Of a stretch of DNA of 64,000 bases, positions 30,001 through 45,000 are shown piece after piece. Made by a program: the position numbers and the translations under genes. The stretch covers positions 11,301,822 to 11,365,821 of the forward strand of contig NW_004454160.1 in the NCBI RefSeq assembly GCF_000283155.1. The letters are read 5' to 3'. Each line of letters begins with the position of its first letter. Positions within the stretch are counted from its first letter, which is position 1. Under the pieces are notes generated by a model, which did not search any database, had not been told where the DNA came from, and was given only the letters and a program-made list of their open reading frames with translations. Origin of the DNA: Ceratotherium simum simum (lineage: Eukaryota > Chordata > Mammalia > Perissodactyla > Rhinocerotidae).

Positions 30001-33000
30001 AAAGCAAACAGACCCCAAGCCGGCTGGCTCCTGCTGGCTGTCCTCAATCTGTGTGCTGTTGCCTAGCAACGCGATGCTGGGGGCCCTGGGGCTCCCAGTC
30101 TGAAGGAGTATGGGGGAGCTCTGGCCTTCCCTTGTCCCTTCTTTCAGCATTTTCTATTCTACTCTGGGTTCCCAGCTTCCATTTTGATCAAAAACAGCAG
30201 GGAAAGTGGTTAGTCTGCCCTGCGGGTTGGCCATGGACACATCACAGAAAGCAGATGCTGGGTCTCCACACTCGGCTGGGGCAGTTCGTGCCACCACGCT
30301 CTGGGCCAGGCAGGACCCTGACCCTGCTGTCCAGCCTGTCTGTAACTTGAGCTGCCCGTCTGTTTTGGGCACAGCCTTGGCCTGGGGGCTCCTGGGAGAT
30401 ACTGACAGGCTAATGAGGCAGACGGGCCTAGTGTGGTCCATTAGTGAGCACATATGAGCACCTGTGCATTGGGATCCGGGCTGGGCACTTTGTCCCCCAC
30501 AAAATCCCCGTGATATTATCCCTACTGCTGGGACTTCCCCGTTTACAACTGTAATGTGTTCCCCTCTGTCCCACTGATCCTCAAATCCTGAATGACTTCT
30601 TTTTCCATAGCACTTACCACCTTCAAACACACTTTATAACTTAGTTACTCATTACATTTATTGTCCATCTATGCCCCTGTTCCCACTCCAGATCAGATGT
30701 CAGCTCTGTAAGAACAGGGATCTTTGCTTTTGTTCGCTGATGTATGCCAAGTGCCCAGAACAGTGCCTGACACACAGTAGCTCTCAGTAAGTATTTGTTG
30801 AGTGACTGAGGGTGGGAAAAGGGCAGGACTCTAGAGCAACTCTGGAGCTGTGCAAGGCACTCTGGATTGGAGATCCTCATCTTGTCCTGCCACTCCCAAA
30901 CTGCATGATCAGGACCAGTTATTAAATCTCCCAGTGCTTCGGCTCCCCTGCCCATAAAATGGGGCTGATAACCCCCTACAATAAGATGATTAAATAGATC
31001 CCCCCAAACTGGGTAACATCAAACTCTCAGGACAATTAGGAGATTGTGTTCAGGAAAGCTCTTGTAAGTTGGTTGAAAAAAGAAGCGGCCGGGGCCGGCC
31101 CCGTGGCTTAGTGGTTGGGTGCGCGCACTCCGCTGCTGGCGGCCCGGGTTCGGATCCCGGGCGCGCGCCGACGCGCCTCTTCTCCGGCCATGCTGGGGCC
31201 GCGTCCCACATACAGCGGCTGGAGGGATGTGCAGCTGTGACATGCAGCTGTCTGCTGGGGCTTTGGGGGGAAAAAAAATAAAAAAAATCTTTAAAAAAAA
31301 AAAAAAAGAAGCGCCGGCTACTGCTCTGACCCTGCCTGGAGAGGGCTCACGGATGGGATACCCAGGCCCTCCTCTCCTCTTTCTGGCAGTAGTGCTGGGA
31401 GAGGGGAGCCCGGTGACATTTCTGGCCTAACAGCAATGATGACAGCAGCAGTTAGACCCTCCTCGGTTCCCCCTGATGTTCACTGCCCGCTCTGCCTCAC
31501 CCTCTGCTCTAATCCCAGTCTCCTCGTACATATGAAACAACATCTGTCCTTTCTCCACTTTTTCTCCTCCAGCAACTCCCCCAAAGCTAATCTCTGCAAG
31601 AGAAAGGCTGGTCGCTAACATTCAGGCACTTGGTAACTGCAGCCCGTCTGTCGGGAGCAGGGGGCTTTTCAGGATTGCTTGTCAATATCCCAGGATTGAA
31701 ATGGCTTTGTCGCCAGGGAACGAAATGTCCTTTTATAAATTCCAATCCCTTTCTGATAGATGCGAGTTTGGCACTCACACCTGTCTACGAGGCAGGGCTT
31801 TATGAGATTATATTTCAAGATGTGCTTTTCTCGGGTTTTAATGAGATCAAAATGTTCCATTAAATTTTTTCACCTGAGCTTTTAATCATACATGAAAGAA
31901 ACAGGCCAACTGGGACCTGGCCTATGCAAAGAACAGGCTAATGTTTGATGTGTTAGCTGTTTATGACGGAGAACTTGAACCTGGAGGACAGACCTCTAGC
32001 CTGGAGGTCAACAGACACGGCTTCTATAACTCCAGTGGAGCAGATATATCTGAGTGGCTACAACACCACAGTCTCCCAGAACCCTGTTTCTCAAACTGGG
32101 CGTTAAGAGTTCTCAAACTCTTACCCATTAGCACTCACTCTCCACCTTCCCCTCCCCTAGCCCCTGGCAACCACAAATCTACTTTTTGTCTCTATGGATT
32201 TACCTATTGTAGACATTTCATATAAATGGAATCATACGATATGCAGCCTCTTGTGTCTGACTTCTTTTATTTAGCATAACGTTTTCAAGGTTCATCCATA
32301 TTGTAGCATGTATCAGTACTTAACTCCTTTTTATGGCTCAGTAACATTCCACTGAACTGATATACCACATTTTATTTATCTATTAGTCAGTTGATGGACA
32401 TTTGGGTTGTTTCCACTTTTCAGCTATTATGAATAATGCCACTATGAACATTTGAGTACAGGTTTTTGTGTGAACATATGTTTTCAGTTCTCTTGGGAAC
32501 ATACTTAGGAGTGGAATTGCTGGGTCATATGGTAACTTTACATTTAACTTTTTTTTTTTTTATAATTTTTATTTATTTTTCCCCAAAGCCCCAGCAGATA
32601 GTTGTATGTCATAGTTGCACATCCTTCTAGTTGCTGTATGTGGGATGTGGCCTCAGCATGGCCGGAGAAGCGGTGCTTCAGTGCGCACCCGGGATCCAAA
32701 CCCGGGCCGCCAGCAGCAGAGCGCGCGCACTTAACCACTAAGCCACCGGGCCGGCCAACATTTAACTTCTTGATGAACTGTCAAACTGTCTTCCACAGAG
32801 GCTGCACCATTTTATCTTCCCACTAGCAGTGTAAAAGTTTCCAATTTCTCCACATCCTCATCAACAGTTGTTATTATCTTTATAGCCACACTAGTGGTTC
32901 ACTTTATCTCTTAAACATACCCAACACCACTCCCTGACAGAATCCTCTGTTTCTATCAGGACTCCAGCCAGCTGTGGGCTAGAGTTCACTTGCACGCGCT

Positions 33001-36000
33001 CACAAGAGCTGATTGTGCTCATCGATTGCCAACTCCATGCTCAGTGACACTGATAGCTTGAAATTGACTATCATGATGGGAGTATTTACACCACAGAAAT
33101 CAGCAAACACTATAAAGGAGGGTTTCCCTTCACTTCTAAAGAGCAAGTTGTTAAACATTTACCAGCACACCATTAACAGTATCCATTTAGTCCTAACTCC
33201 ATAGCTTTCTTGGATTGGCCCTTTTCTTTAGCTTGTAAATCCATCCTGCTACCTACACATCTTTTAGTTCAATTAAAATCCTAGCCTTTTCTAAAGCTCA
33301 GGTCAACTCTCTTACACAAAACTCTTTCCATAGTTTCAATTGCCTTCATGGACTGATGATTCCAAGTTGATATACTGAGCTCAGCCCTTACTCCCGAGCT
33401 CCTGATCCTTATCTTGAATTGCCAATGGGCGTATTCCTCAGGCACAAAGGAGCCAACGTTTAAAAACAGTTCTCAACTGCTCTCCCTCTGGTGTCCCATA
33501 ACTAACTAGTACCATCATCTGCTTTGTGGTGGCAATACGGGTCTTCAGGGTTTTTTGAATAATACTTTCTTTTCATTAATTTTATCTGCTAACAATTTAT
33601 ATTAGATTGATAATAAGTAATGTTTGCATTTTTACAAATATTTAGTTTTACTTATTTCTTAAAAATATTTAATAAATTCCAAACACTTTAAGACATAAAA
33701 TGCCACTCTTGGCATTGTCCTTTCACTGTGATATTGAAACTGCTACTTTCAGCACCTCCTCAAGCCAGGAAGTGTGTCCTTGACACCTCTCTCTTGGGCC
33801 CCACATGGAATCACCTAGACCTATCTATTTCTACCTCCCAAATATCCCTTGAATCAGTCCACCTCTCTCCATCCACACTGATACCAATGGAGTCAAAACA
33901 GTCCCTTCTTGCCTAGAGGAGCCTCCTCACTGGTTTCCCAGGCTTTGCTCCCTCCTCTCCTCCAAGCCACTCTCTGGGCTACAGCCAGAGAGGCTCATCT
34001 GAACTGCAAAACAGAGTGTATCACTGCCCCACTGTTGCCCTCAGAGTATGCACCAGACTCCCTGTAAGCTTTACAAGGGCCTTCACTCCCTGGCCCCTGC
34101 CTACTTCTCCAATCATCTCTCTCTTTATTCTGACCTTATGCCCCAGCCATAACATTTTGAGATGTTGTCCACCTTACCTCAAAGTAATTTGGCTAAAAAT
34201 ATTCACTAAGCATACGGTGAAGGGATACAAATATGATCAAGGCAGTTCTGGCATATACAGGGACCACTGCGTACAGCTGTACAGGTTGTGCCCTGCACAA
34301 TCCCAAGGAGTGCTATTCACATAATAGTACACAAAGTACTATCCTATAAGATATATACCATAAATAAGAATGCTATAAATATATACATAAATATAATATC
34401 AGGTAGAAAGTGATGGATGAGAAATAACATGCTTTAAGAATTTTTAAAAAGAAGTGATTTCTTTAATGCCTCCTACCTTTCTTTTTACCTCCAGTCCATG
34501 TCTATAATCTCCTGGCTTATAGTATCTGGCTTAAAATTCAACTCTCCCAATCCAATCTGAATAATTAAAATTAATTTAAAGGAACCCCTCATAACTTGTG
34601 TGTTATACTTGGATTTTGTGACTAGCACATTGTTCCATGAGCATCCTCCTGCCTCTGGTTTTGTTCTTGAAGAGAGAGAAGCCATCATGTCTTCTGTATA
34701 CCCCCAGGGTCTACAGGGCACCCCAGCTGTGCAAACTCACTTTAGAGGTAAGTCTGAAGGCAGCAGGGGCTGCTCCCTGGCAGGAGAAGTAGGTGGCAGG
34801 GGCAGGGGTGGGAGGAATACTTACTTTTTATTCTGTTCCCCTTTATACTTTTTGAATTGATTATCATGTACATGAATTACCTGTTCAAAAATTTTTTTTA
34901 GTCAAGTATTTTTTAAAAAGTTAATGCCTGCCTTAGAGAGAAGGTTTTTTTTAGCAGGATTCTTGGATCTGGGGGTGTGGATCAGGCGGGGGAAGCTGCA
35001 GCAGCATTTCATCCCCCTGGGTAAGAGGTAACACTGACATTGTGTTTCTCAGATGAATTGGACCCACGGGAAAAAGTTCTTTAGAGGAAAATTTAGGCAA
35101 TCAGGACATCTTTCTTGCTGGTGGAGGGAGGGCGTCTCATCCACTGTCACGTCCCCACTGCCCAGCCTCGAACCTGGTACTGCAACAGTCATACAGCAAA
35201 TATTTGTTGAATCAATGAAGTCTGCGGGCTAGATATCATTTCTTCTGTTTAAAGGATGAAGAAACTGGTTCAGAGATGCTCAGGCCCAGACCCCAAAGTC
35301 ACACAGCTGGTCAGCAAGCTGCAGGTTTGGGACTCATGCCCAAGCCCACCTGTCTTCAAAGCCCTTGTCCTTTCCATTAGACTTAAACCACTAGTCCTCA
35401 AAGTGTGGTCGCAGGACCAGCAGCCCCAGCAGCAACTGGGAACCTGTTAGAATGCAAATTCTTAGGCCTCTTCACTGCCCCACTGAATCAGAACCTCTAG
35501 GGTGGGCCAGCAGTCCGGGTTTTAGCAAGCACTCCAGGTGATGCTGGGACTCGATGCAGTTTGGGAGCCCCTGCACTAAACCAGGAAACTGGCTGGGAGA
35601 AGTCAGAATGGCTGGGGGCTTTTGGCTTGGTCTTTTTTTGATTTGTTTTTTGCTGAGGAAGATTCACTCTGAGCTAACATCCATGCCAATCTTCCTCTAT
35701 TTTGTATGTGGGTCACCACCACAACATGGTTGCCAATGAGCGGTGTGGGCCCGTGCCTGGGAGCTGAACCCAGGCCGCCAAAGTGGAGTGCACTGAACTT
35801 AACCACTAGGCTATCGGGCCAGCCCCCTTTTCTTTCTGAGTCACCTGTGCAGTTGCAGGATTTCAAGAAACCTCACTTTCTACTCCAACCATTGTTGCTA
35901 TTTTTTATGCTGAAAAATTGCATTTCCCCACTATTTTTGAAAAGAAGAGAGGAGAGAGAGGGCCTGGAGGTAATTATTTAAATCTGAACTCTTTCCTCAA

Positions 36001-39000
36001 GTTTCTTTCCTCTGTTGGAAATGAGACATCCTGGGGGAAGCTCTGACGAAAACACCACTGAGAGCACTCAAGTTCAGCTTCAGGTTTTCTGGCTAGAAAA
36101 GAGAACTGACAGTCCTCGGTAGGATAAAATTGGCAAGATGCTCTGAAAGCCGCCAAAGGGCTTCAAAGTTCTAGGAAGTAATGATAAATGTGGAACTGAC
36201 TCAGTTCGACAGACTTTCACCTCCACAATCATGAAAGAAAGACCAGAGCGGCAGGTGCAGCAGCCGACTGAACAGATATCGGTCTCTTATCGCTAAACCA
36301 ACAGGAGACGGTCATAAAAGCCAGTTGTTCACTGGACAGAGGGCCGGGACTCAGGAATCCTTTGCAAGAATGACCCAGTTCTTAAAGGAAGCCACTTTTA
36401 GTCCTGAGGGTCTTGGTGGCAGAAGAGGGTGGCAGCCAGCCAGAGGGGAGAGGCCTAGAGCCCTGTGAGGTCGAGAAGGCCTGTGCAAGGCCCAAATCAG
36501 CGTTCCACCGCTGGGCTCTCCCGGGAGAAGGTTATGAGGCTTTGCAGCATAAAATCTGAACACCTAAAGCTAAAGCCAGAGGAAGGAACAGTGCCGCGAA
36601 CTCGCCTGGAACGTTCCCCTTTGGGAAACTAATATTGTCCATTGTGAAAAAGACGGGTGGGGCTGGGGGCAGGGGAGCTGGAGGAAAGAACAGTATCTAA
36701 AGCAGAAGGCTCAACTTCACGCCATTTGTCCTAAGTTCGCTTTTTCAGATGGCTTCTGCTACAAGGTAGAAAATGGAATGCTCCTTTCTGTGGTGCTAAA
36801 ATCTGTATAGCGTTCCTCTGCCCCCTCCCCTGTCCCCCAGGCACCTGACAGTGCCTGAGGCTCTGGCAACCACTGCACACAGGGTTTTCAAAAGGTTCCG
36901 CTGGGCCAGGGGAGCCCGTCACTGGCTCACCATCACTGGGAACAGAGTCCACAACGGCACCTGTCACTTTGCCAAAGCAGAAACGGCCTGGGTCCAAGAG
37001 TGAAATTTGGTGGAAGAGATTAAGGCAGGATGCCATTCTCTCTAACTGTCAAGAAAGCCTCAGACGATCCTCCTGCTTTTTAGCAGTCACAGGAGGAAAC
37101 AGGACAAATCTTCCTACTTCATTTTTACATCTACTGATAAACAAGCCATCTCGTTTTTCCCTCCCACTCTGAGCAGTGCCAGCTTCTATGATGGTTAAGA
37201 GATAGTAATTAGACACCATGTCCCCTGCTATTTCAATTTGAGACCAAAGGAAATTATTCTGGCTTAAAAAGTAAGATATATTCCATTTCTATTTGGAATA
37301 CGTATGACAAATAATAATCACTCGTCCCATAATAGTTTCCACAGAGACTGGGAGATAATATCCACAGATATTATAGAGTCTCAGTAACTATATTAACTAA
37401 TCAGTGAATCTCTCTGCAATGTCTTCCTCTGATGTTCCTAATCTTTTCCATTCTCATGCCGCAGCTTGCCCATCAGTACATCTTTCTGTTGCATCTGCCT
37501 GCTAAATGATTTTCTCATGTGTTTTCTTCATGGGCTCTGAGCATTACATAATCTATAATGTTTTCATTTTTCACCTTGGCCATCAGGAAGCTCAGGGTCA
37601 AGTTTCCAGTCCATTCGCTTACATAGCATTCAGACATTCAATTATTCTTTCTGCATTTGTCACTTTAAGTTGTGGTTTTCCTGCCATAATCTTTATTTTA
37701 TATTTGGATTTTACTATTTTAATGGAACATTTCCTGAAAACTGAAGTCCTTGTAAGTGGAGGCACATTAATTACTTAATTAACATGAGACCATGCATGGT
37801 TTGATCCTTGCCTTCCTCTCCTACCTCATTTCTAACCATGTTCTCCTTCCCTCCTTCTCTGTTCCTCCTACTACACTGGCCTTCTTTCAGTCCTTTGTAC
37901 TCACCTCAGGGCCTTTGCATGTGCTGACTCCTACTCCCTCATGGCTTGTTACTCTCGGACATCCTTTAGACTTCAGCTGGGTTATCACTGCCCTGAGGAG
38001 AGTTCTCTGAACTTCCTGCTTAAGTCAAATCCCCTAACATGTGCTCTCATTGCACCATTTACCTTCTCTTTGTAGTGCTTGTCACAGTTGTACTTTTATC
38101 TCTGTGATGATTTCATATATATCATGGCACATAGTGGGTCTGCAATACAATTTGCTAAATGAATGAATAAGTGATGAATGAATTCATACATACATACACA
38201 CTGGTTTCTCTGGTCCAGTTTTTTTCTGTTCTCCAAAACTCCTATCTAAGAATTCATTATCCTGCTCTAGAAACTTCTCCCCTTTGTTCAGAATCCAGTT
38301 CAATCTTCCTCCTTAACACAGTGTATTCCATACGCGCCTCCAAGACTGGCTCAATCCACCTTCCCATTCCCTTTTCTGCCCCCTCCACTAAAGTCACCTT
38401 GGACAACCTGAAATTCCCCCTACAAGCCCTGCACATTCCCATCTTCTGGCCTAGAATGTCCCTCCCCAACGACCTGCTCAGCATTACTCTATACCAGGAG
38501 GCAGGCTAAGGCCCTCAGGTGCCATCTACCCCACAGCCTTCTCTGATTTCTGCAGTTTCCCTCATGTAGTACAGACCCAAAGCCCTTGTTCACATTCCCT
38601 TTTGTCTCTTGTGTAAGTGCACTATATTTATGGACACATTCTCTCTCCTCAACCAAACTGTGAACTCCTTGAGGGCAAGCATTGGGCCAATTTGTTCAAA
38701 ATTCCCAGCTGCAAGCACAGTGCCTGGCACATTGTGAGTGTTCAAAATGATTATTGTATTAATAAATAATAATAATAACATGGAAATTTAGGAACCTCAA
38801 ATTTAGGAAACTAGTCCAATAGCTGAAGGAATGGATGATTTCATGATGTACTGTGATGTGGTGGTTTTAAAATATGTCCACGTATTCTTTGATGTTCCTC
38901 CTTCAAGAGGAAGACAGAGCTTAATTCTCCTCCCCCTTGCTTCTAATGAACAGAATATGGAGGAAGTGATGGTGCGTGACTTTCAAGATTAGGTCATAAA

Positions 39001-42000
39001 GGCGTCCTGACTTCTTCCTTGCTCTCTCTGTTTAGCTACTCTGGAGGAAGCTGGCTACTGTGTCATAAGGGTAATCAAGCAGCCCTATGGTGAGAGCAAT
39101 GTGTGAGGAACTGACTCCTGCCATTAGCCACATGAGTGAGCCATCTCGGAAGCTGCTCCTCAAGCTTTGATTCCAAACAAGCTTTTGGATGATTGCAACC
39201 CTGGCTGACCTCTTGACCACAACCTCATAAGAGACTCTGAGCCAGAATCTCCCGGCTAAGCCGCTTCTAAATTCCTGGCCCTCAGAAGGTGTGAGATAAT
39301 AAATGTTTATTATTTTAAACCACTAAGTTTTAGGGTAATTTGTTATAAAGCAATAGATAATAGATAGCAATAGATAATATACGTGCTTATCCATTCATAA
39401 AAGATTACAGTTTTTAATTCCTGTTGGACCAAAGGAGAATTCTGATTTTACAAGATTAAAAACTCTATTGTCAAAATACTGACATGCTGTTCTCCCCACC
39501 TGATAGACCCTGCTACATCTTCAGTTCTCATCTAAATTTTACCACTTCTGTAAAGCTCTGCTTGACTCTCTCACTTCTTCTGTGAAGCTCTCTTTAAGCA
39601 CTCCAGCCCACGCTGAAATAATTTTTCTCTGTTCATTTGCACGTTGGCACTTGATAACCATAATTGCTTCTACTTATTGAGTCCTTAGTAACTGAACTGG
39701 GTTGAATAGGGTCCTTCCAAAATTCATGTCCACCCAGAGCCTCAGAATGTGTAACATTATTTGGAAATAGGATCTTTGCAGATGTAATTAGTTAAGATGA
39801 GGTCATATTGGATTAGGGCGGGCCCTAAATTCAATGACTGGTGTCCTTATAAGAAGGCCATGTGAGACCCAGAGAGACACAGGGAGAAGCCATGTGACAA
39901 GGGAGGCAGAGATTGGTGTGATATAGCTGCATAGCCAAGGAACTCCAAGGATTGCCAGCCACCACCAGAAGCTAGGAAGAGGCAGGACAGATTATTCCTT
40001 AGAGCCATCAGAGAGAGCACGGCACTGCTGACATATTGATTTCAGACTTCTGGCATCCAGAACTGTGAGAATAAATTTCTGTTTTTGTTTTTTGTGAGGA
40101 GGATCAGCCCTGAGCTAACATCCATGTCAATCCTCCTCTTTTTGCTGAGGAAGAATGGCCCTGAGCTAACATCAGTGCCGATCTTCCTCCACTTTATGTG
40201 GGACGCCACCACAGCATGGCCTGACAAGCGGTGTGTCAGTGCACGCCCGGGATCCGAACCGGGGCCGCCAGCAGCAGAGCACGCGCACTTAACCAGCGGA
40301 GCGCGAGCACTTAACCACTACTCCACGGGGCCGGCCTCAAAACTTCTGTTGTTTTAAGACACCTAGCTTGTGGTACTTTGTTACAGCAGCCCCAGCAAAC
40401 TAATACGACTAGTCAAGGTGCGTATCTTATTCCTCATTTCTAATTTTCACAGCAATCCTTCAGATGAATCGTGATTAGCTGCTTTGAGAAATGAGTCTCC
40501 CACCAGTGAAGCTTCACCTGCGATATGAACTGGTCTCCAGAGGCTGTGCTCTGCCCACTGCTCCTTCCTCTCTGGCCTCATTCCGTCATACTCTTGATCT
40601 CTGTTTGTAGCTGTTTGTTCCATTAAAGGCTGTTTGTGCCGTCAGTGTTAGTTGCATATCATGCAATTCTTCTGTGTCTCTTTCAGTCCATTGTGTTCAA
40701 TAAATACTTGGTGAATGAATTATTTTAAATTTCAGAGGATTAAAAATTTTAAAAATAAGAGAAAAAAGTAAGTTTTTGGTGGAGAAAACATGACAATGGC
40801 CCATGATCTCTAGAGGAAATCTGTCACTGGTGTTTCCAAACTGTGAGTACTCTGATGATACCTGCTCGCTGGGACCAGGTACCAATATGGACAGTATTTG
40901 TCAATATTTCTAAGAGGGATAAAAAACAGAAAAGGTATAGGGTGGAGGAAATAAATGTCAGAAATAATGGGCCATCAGGTGACCAGTTATGTTGCTTAAC
41001 AATTACAAATGTTTAAAAAAGAATACTTTTTGCCCCAATGGGTATGGGTTTACTCCAGAAATAGTGAGCTTTTTGCCTCATTACCTGGGGCAAAAGTATT
41101 CTTTTTTAAACATTTGTAATTGCTAAGCCACATAACCTCCCTGAGGACAAGCGCTCACTCAGCTATTTCAGGGAGCTGGTGAGGATGCCTTAGGTCTGAA
41201 TGACCACTGAGATCCTCCCTAACACCAGCATTTTATGAGGTCACAATTTTACATCTAAATGACACTCCCCAGAGTCAACCAACCTGTTGATCTCCTTGGT
41301 CCTCAGTTTCTGCAAGTATAAAATTAAGGTTTTAATAAAGATGAGATGATATCAATGACTTAAAAAAAAAAACCTTAGATTTTCAGGTTATCTGGAAATT
41401 AAAAGGATGTTTCCTCTTGCAGAGAAGCTCCTGAGAATCTGTTTGCATCTTCCCAGGGGTATCACCTTTATCTGCCCATACTCATTCATGTCTACTCCCT
41501 TTGGTTACTCATCATCTGACTGCAATGAAAATGTATCAGCAATTGCCTGCATTAAAGATAACCAAATGCACTGGCCACAATCACACATTCCTCTGAAATC
41601 TTACGTGAATCTATCTCCCCGTGAGAAAAACTAGCCGGTGAACATAAGAATCAAGGTTAGTCTTTTAGATAATCCAGGACTAAAAACTTTATACGTTCTT
41701 TTAGAAATCTGCCCTTTTTCCCCCATAGTTCTTTGTTTTCTCCTGACTTCCTGCTAACCTGTTACTTATCTTATGTTTGGGCACAGCCTCTTACTTCTTT
41801 TCTTTTACAGCTGATTTACACTGCTGAATTAATACTTGTAAATGGAGGCTCTAGCACCAATCATTTAAAAATTTTTTACAAGGAAAATAAGTTAACTCAT
41901 TAATTCAAAATTTATGGAGCATCTAGTCTGTGTATAGCACAGGGCTTGACATGCCTGACTTTCCCCAAGTGCTATCTTGAGCCAGAACCATTCTTAGGAG

Positions 42001-45000
42001 AATTCGAACAAAGCCAGATGAACAGATACAACTGATGCTCCCTTTATCTTTCCTCTTGGTGGCTTACTAGCCACTCTTTTATTTTCATATGGGTTGGAGG
42101 GTGAAGTAATCAATTTCAAGCTGAAAATTAGCCAATTGCAGTTTCCTTTCTAATTCAGTAACAGCTTTTCTCTACTGTTTTGCGTATGGTAGGGAAAGGG
42201 ATACTCCAATTAGCACGCAAGCTTATTACATTAAAGTAATACATATATATTTTTTTGCCTTTCGTTTCGTGTCATCAGTAAGATTCAGATTTAGAAAATC
42301 ACATTCTAGGCCTATGAAACTCAATCTATTTATTTTTTCATGCTGCGTAGTTCTGTGGGTCTTTTTTTTAATGCTTTTAATAATATATGACAAATCAAAG
42401 AAAAATAAGTGATTACCTCATATAAGGCTTCTCAGACTTAAAGGAATTTGAAAAGTGGTGAGCCTAGGAAGTCTGAAAAATATATTTTCTTTCAGCAGCT
42501 GTCAAGCGCTAACTATAATTATCCGTTCTGTGCTTTATCTGGTATGACATAGAAGGAGAGCTTAAGAAGAAATGTGACAAACGGCAGAATATTTATCACT
42601 TACCCGAGGGACAATACAGACTGAGGAAAAGCTATGAGTTTGACCAAATTATTTTCAGGAAATTTGGCAAAATTAGCCATCAGACCCGTCTGCCCTAACT
42701 TGGAAAAGCTGGCAGCTTGATAAAGCCGACGGGCTCTCCACCTGGGCGCTCTGGGTCTCAGTGATTCCCGGGAGAGAATAAATTGTGGTGGCAGCCCCCA
42801 CAGCCAAAACCTCCCTCCTCCTCCATCCGCCTGCAGAAGGAGAAGACTATCTTTACAAATCCTCGCTGCCAACTTGACACACATTTATTGAAATGTTAAA
42901 CACTTAGGCTCTGACCCACAATTTCTACTTTATCCTACAGATGCATCAGTACCTGTAGGAGGATGTTTACTGCAGCACCGCCACCATATAAGTGACTGGA
43001 ACCAACCTACTTACCATTTCTGTTTCAACAAATTGTGGTACATACACATAATGAATCACAATTTAGTTGTTAAAAATAAAGCTATAGTAATGAAAACAGT
43101 AAAATACAGAATAGGACAAATGCTCTGATCTGATTTGTATAGAAAGTAAAAAAGAACAGACAGCTGTGCTTGTATAGGCATCAAACATCTCAAGAATATA
43201 TATTTAAGCAGGCGTTGGGGATTTGCAGGGGGAGGGGAAACCTTAATTTTAGTTTATAGCCTCTGCATTATCTGGACTGTTCACACGGACAGGCAGAAAG
43301 CAGCATGGTAGTTAGGAGCCCGGCTGCCTGCGTCCCTGCTCTTTTACTAGGCTGATCTCTCTGTGCCTTAGTTTCATCATCTACAAAATGGAGATTCATT
43401 CGGGAATTTTGTGAGAAGCTACTATGTGGCAGGCACTGGAGATATAAAAATGAATAAAACATACAAGAATACTGGCCCTCAAAGAGTTTATATTCTAGTC
43501 AGAAGAGATAGACAATTAAAAAAATATATATATATATGTAGATGCACACATGACTATATATGTAAAATATACGTCAGATGGCAAAGAGCGCTGTGGAGAA
43601 AAATAAAGCAGGAAAGAGGAGAGGGATGGTGTGGAGTGGGGAGAGGTGGGATATTAATAGTACCTATCTCAGAGTTATTGTAGGGACTAAATGAGTTAAT
43701 ACATGAAGGTCACTTAGAACACTCAACAAATGTGAATTATTATTATGAGCATATATTACTTTAAAATGTAAAAATAAATGACAAAAATTTTTAAACAAAC
43801 CCGTGCCCCTAGGAACCTTTGATTAAAATTTCACATCTTCCTTTAATGGTTCTTGAAACTTCAAAACGGGGATATACTTTTTCATTTTACAAGTGTGAAA
43901 TGATGTGACCCAGCCACACTGGCCTTCTCTCCATCCCCTAAGCACCAGGCTCTCTTGCCTGCAAGCTGCCCCCTCATCCTCACCCGCCAAACCCCTGCGC
44001 ATGCTCAGATGCTCACTCCTTCAACTCACTCTTCAAAGAGGCCTGCTCTAACCTTCTCAATCTAAATTAGGTCTCCTTGTTCTAATCTCTCAACATGTCC
44101 TTCCCTTTTCTTTTGTGGCATTTAACCAAATTTATGAGTCAATTGGAGTGGTTATTTGTGAGTATCAGTTCTGCTTTTCAATCCAAACAAGTTTCTCCCC
44201 AAGGACGACCTAGGTTGGGAAATGGGACAGAGAGGAGAGGGAGGCTGGATATAGCGTGGGTGAAGAGTAGAGAGTTTTCACTCCTGGCTGGGTGGAGGGA
44301 GAAGCAGCTGGGAAGGGATTTAGAACAAGAATGATGTATAGGGATTTTTTATATTGTTTGCTGTAGAATGAGCAAGCATTCCATCTCTGTTGCGGTAATA
44401 ACTTCCAGAAACACTCCGAGGTCACTTGGGAACTATAGGTGGGGTCTGACTTAAAACACGTGGGGTCCCTCAGCTATGGACCAAGCAAGAATGAAGGTGT
44501 GTGTGTTTGTGTGTGTGTGTTGCCTATTCATTTGTCAAAGTTTGAAAGGACTGATAGCATTGCCAAGAATGTGAGAAAAGGTGAGGGTGTGCAAAGTTAA
44601 TGGGAAGTAAAATTGGTGCAATTTCTCCAAAAGAGAAATTGGATAATATGGAGCAATATAAAATATATTTTATATTTGATCAAAGAATCCCCATTTCTAG
44701 GAATATAACCTAAGGAGTTAATGGAATGACAATTGAGCAAGTGTTTACAAATACATATGCAAAGGCATTCATTTAAATATATATATATACTTTTAGATTG
44801 GCCCTGTGCTAACATCTGTTGCCAATCTTCCTCTTTTTTTTTTTTCTTTTTTCTCCCCAAAGCCCCAGTACATAGTTGTATATCATAGTTGTAGAGTTGT
44901 AGCTCTTCTTTGTTTTTTTGTAATTTTATTTATTTATTTATTTTCCCCCAAAGCCTCAGCAGATAGTTGTATGTCATAGCTGCACATCCTTCTAGTTGCT

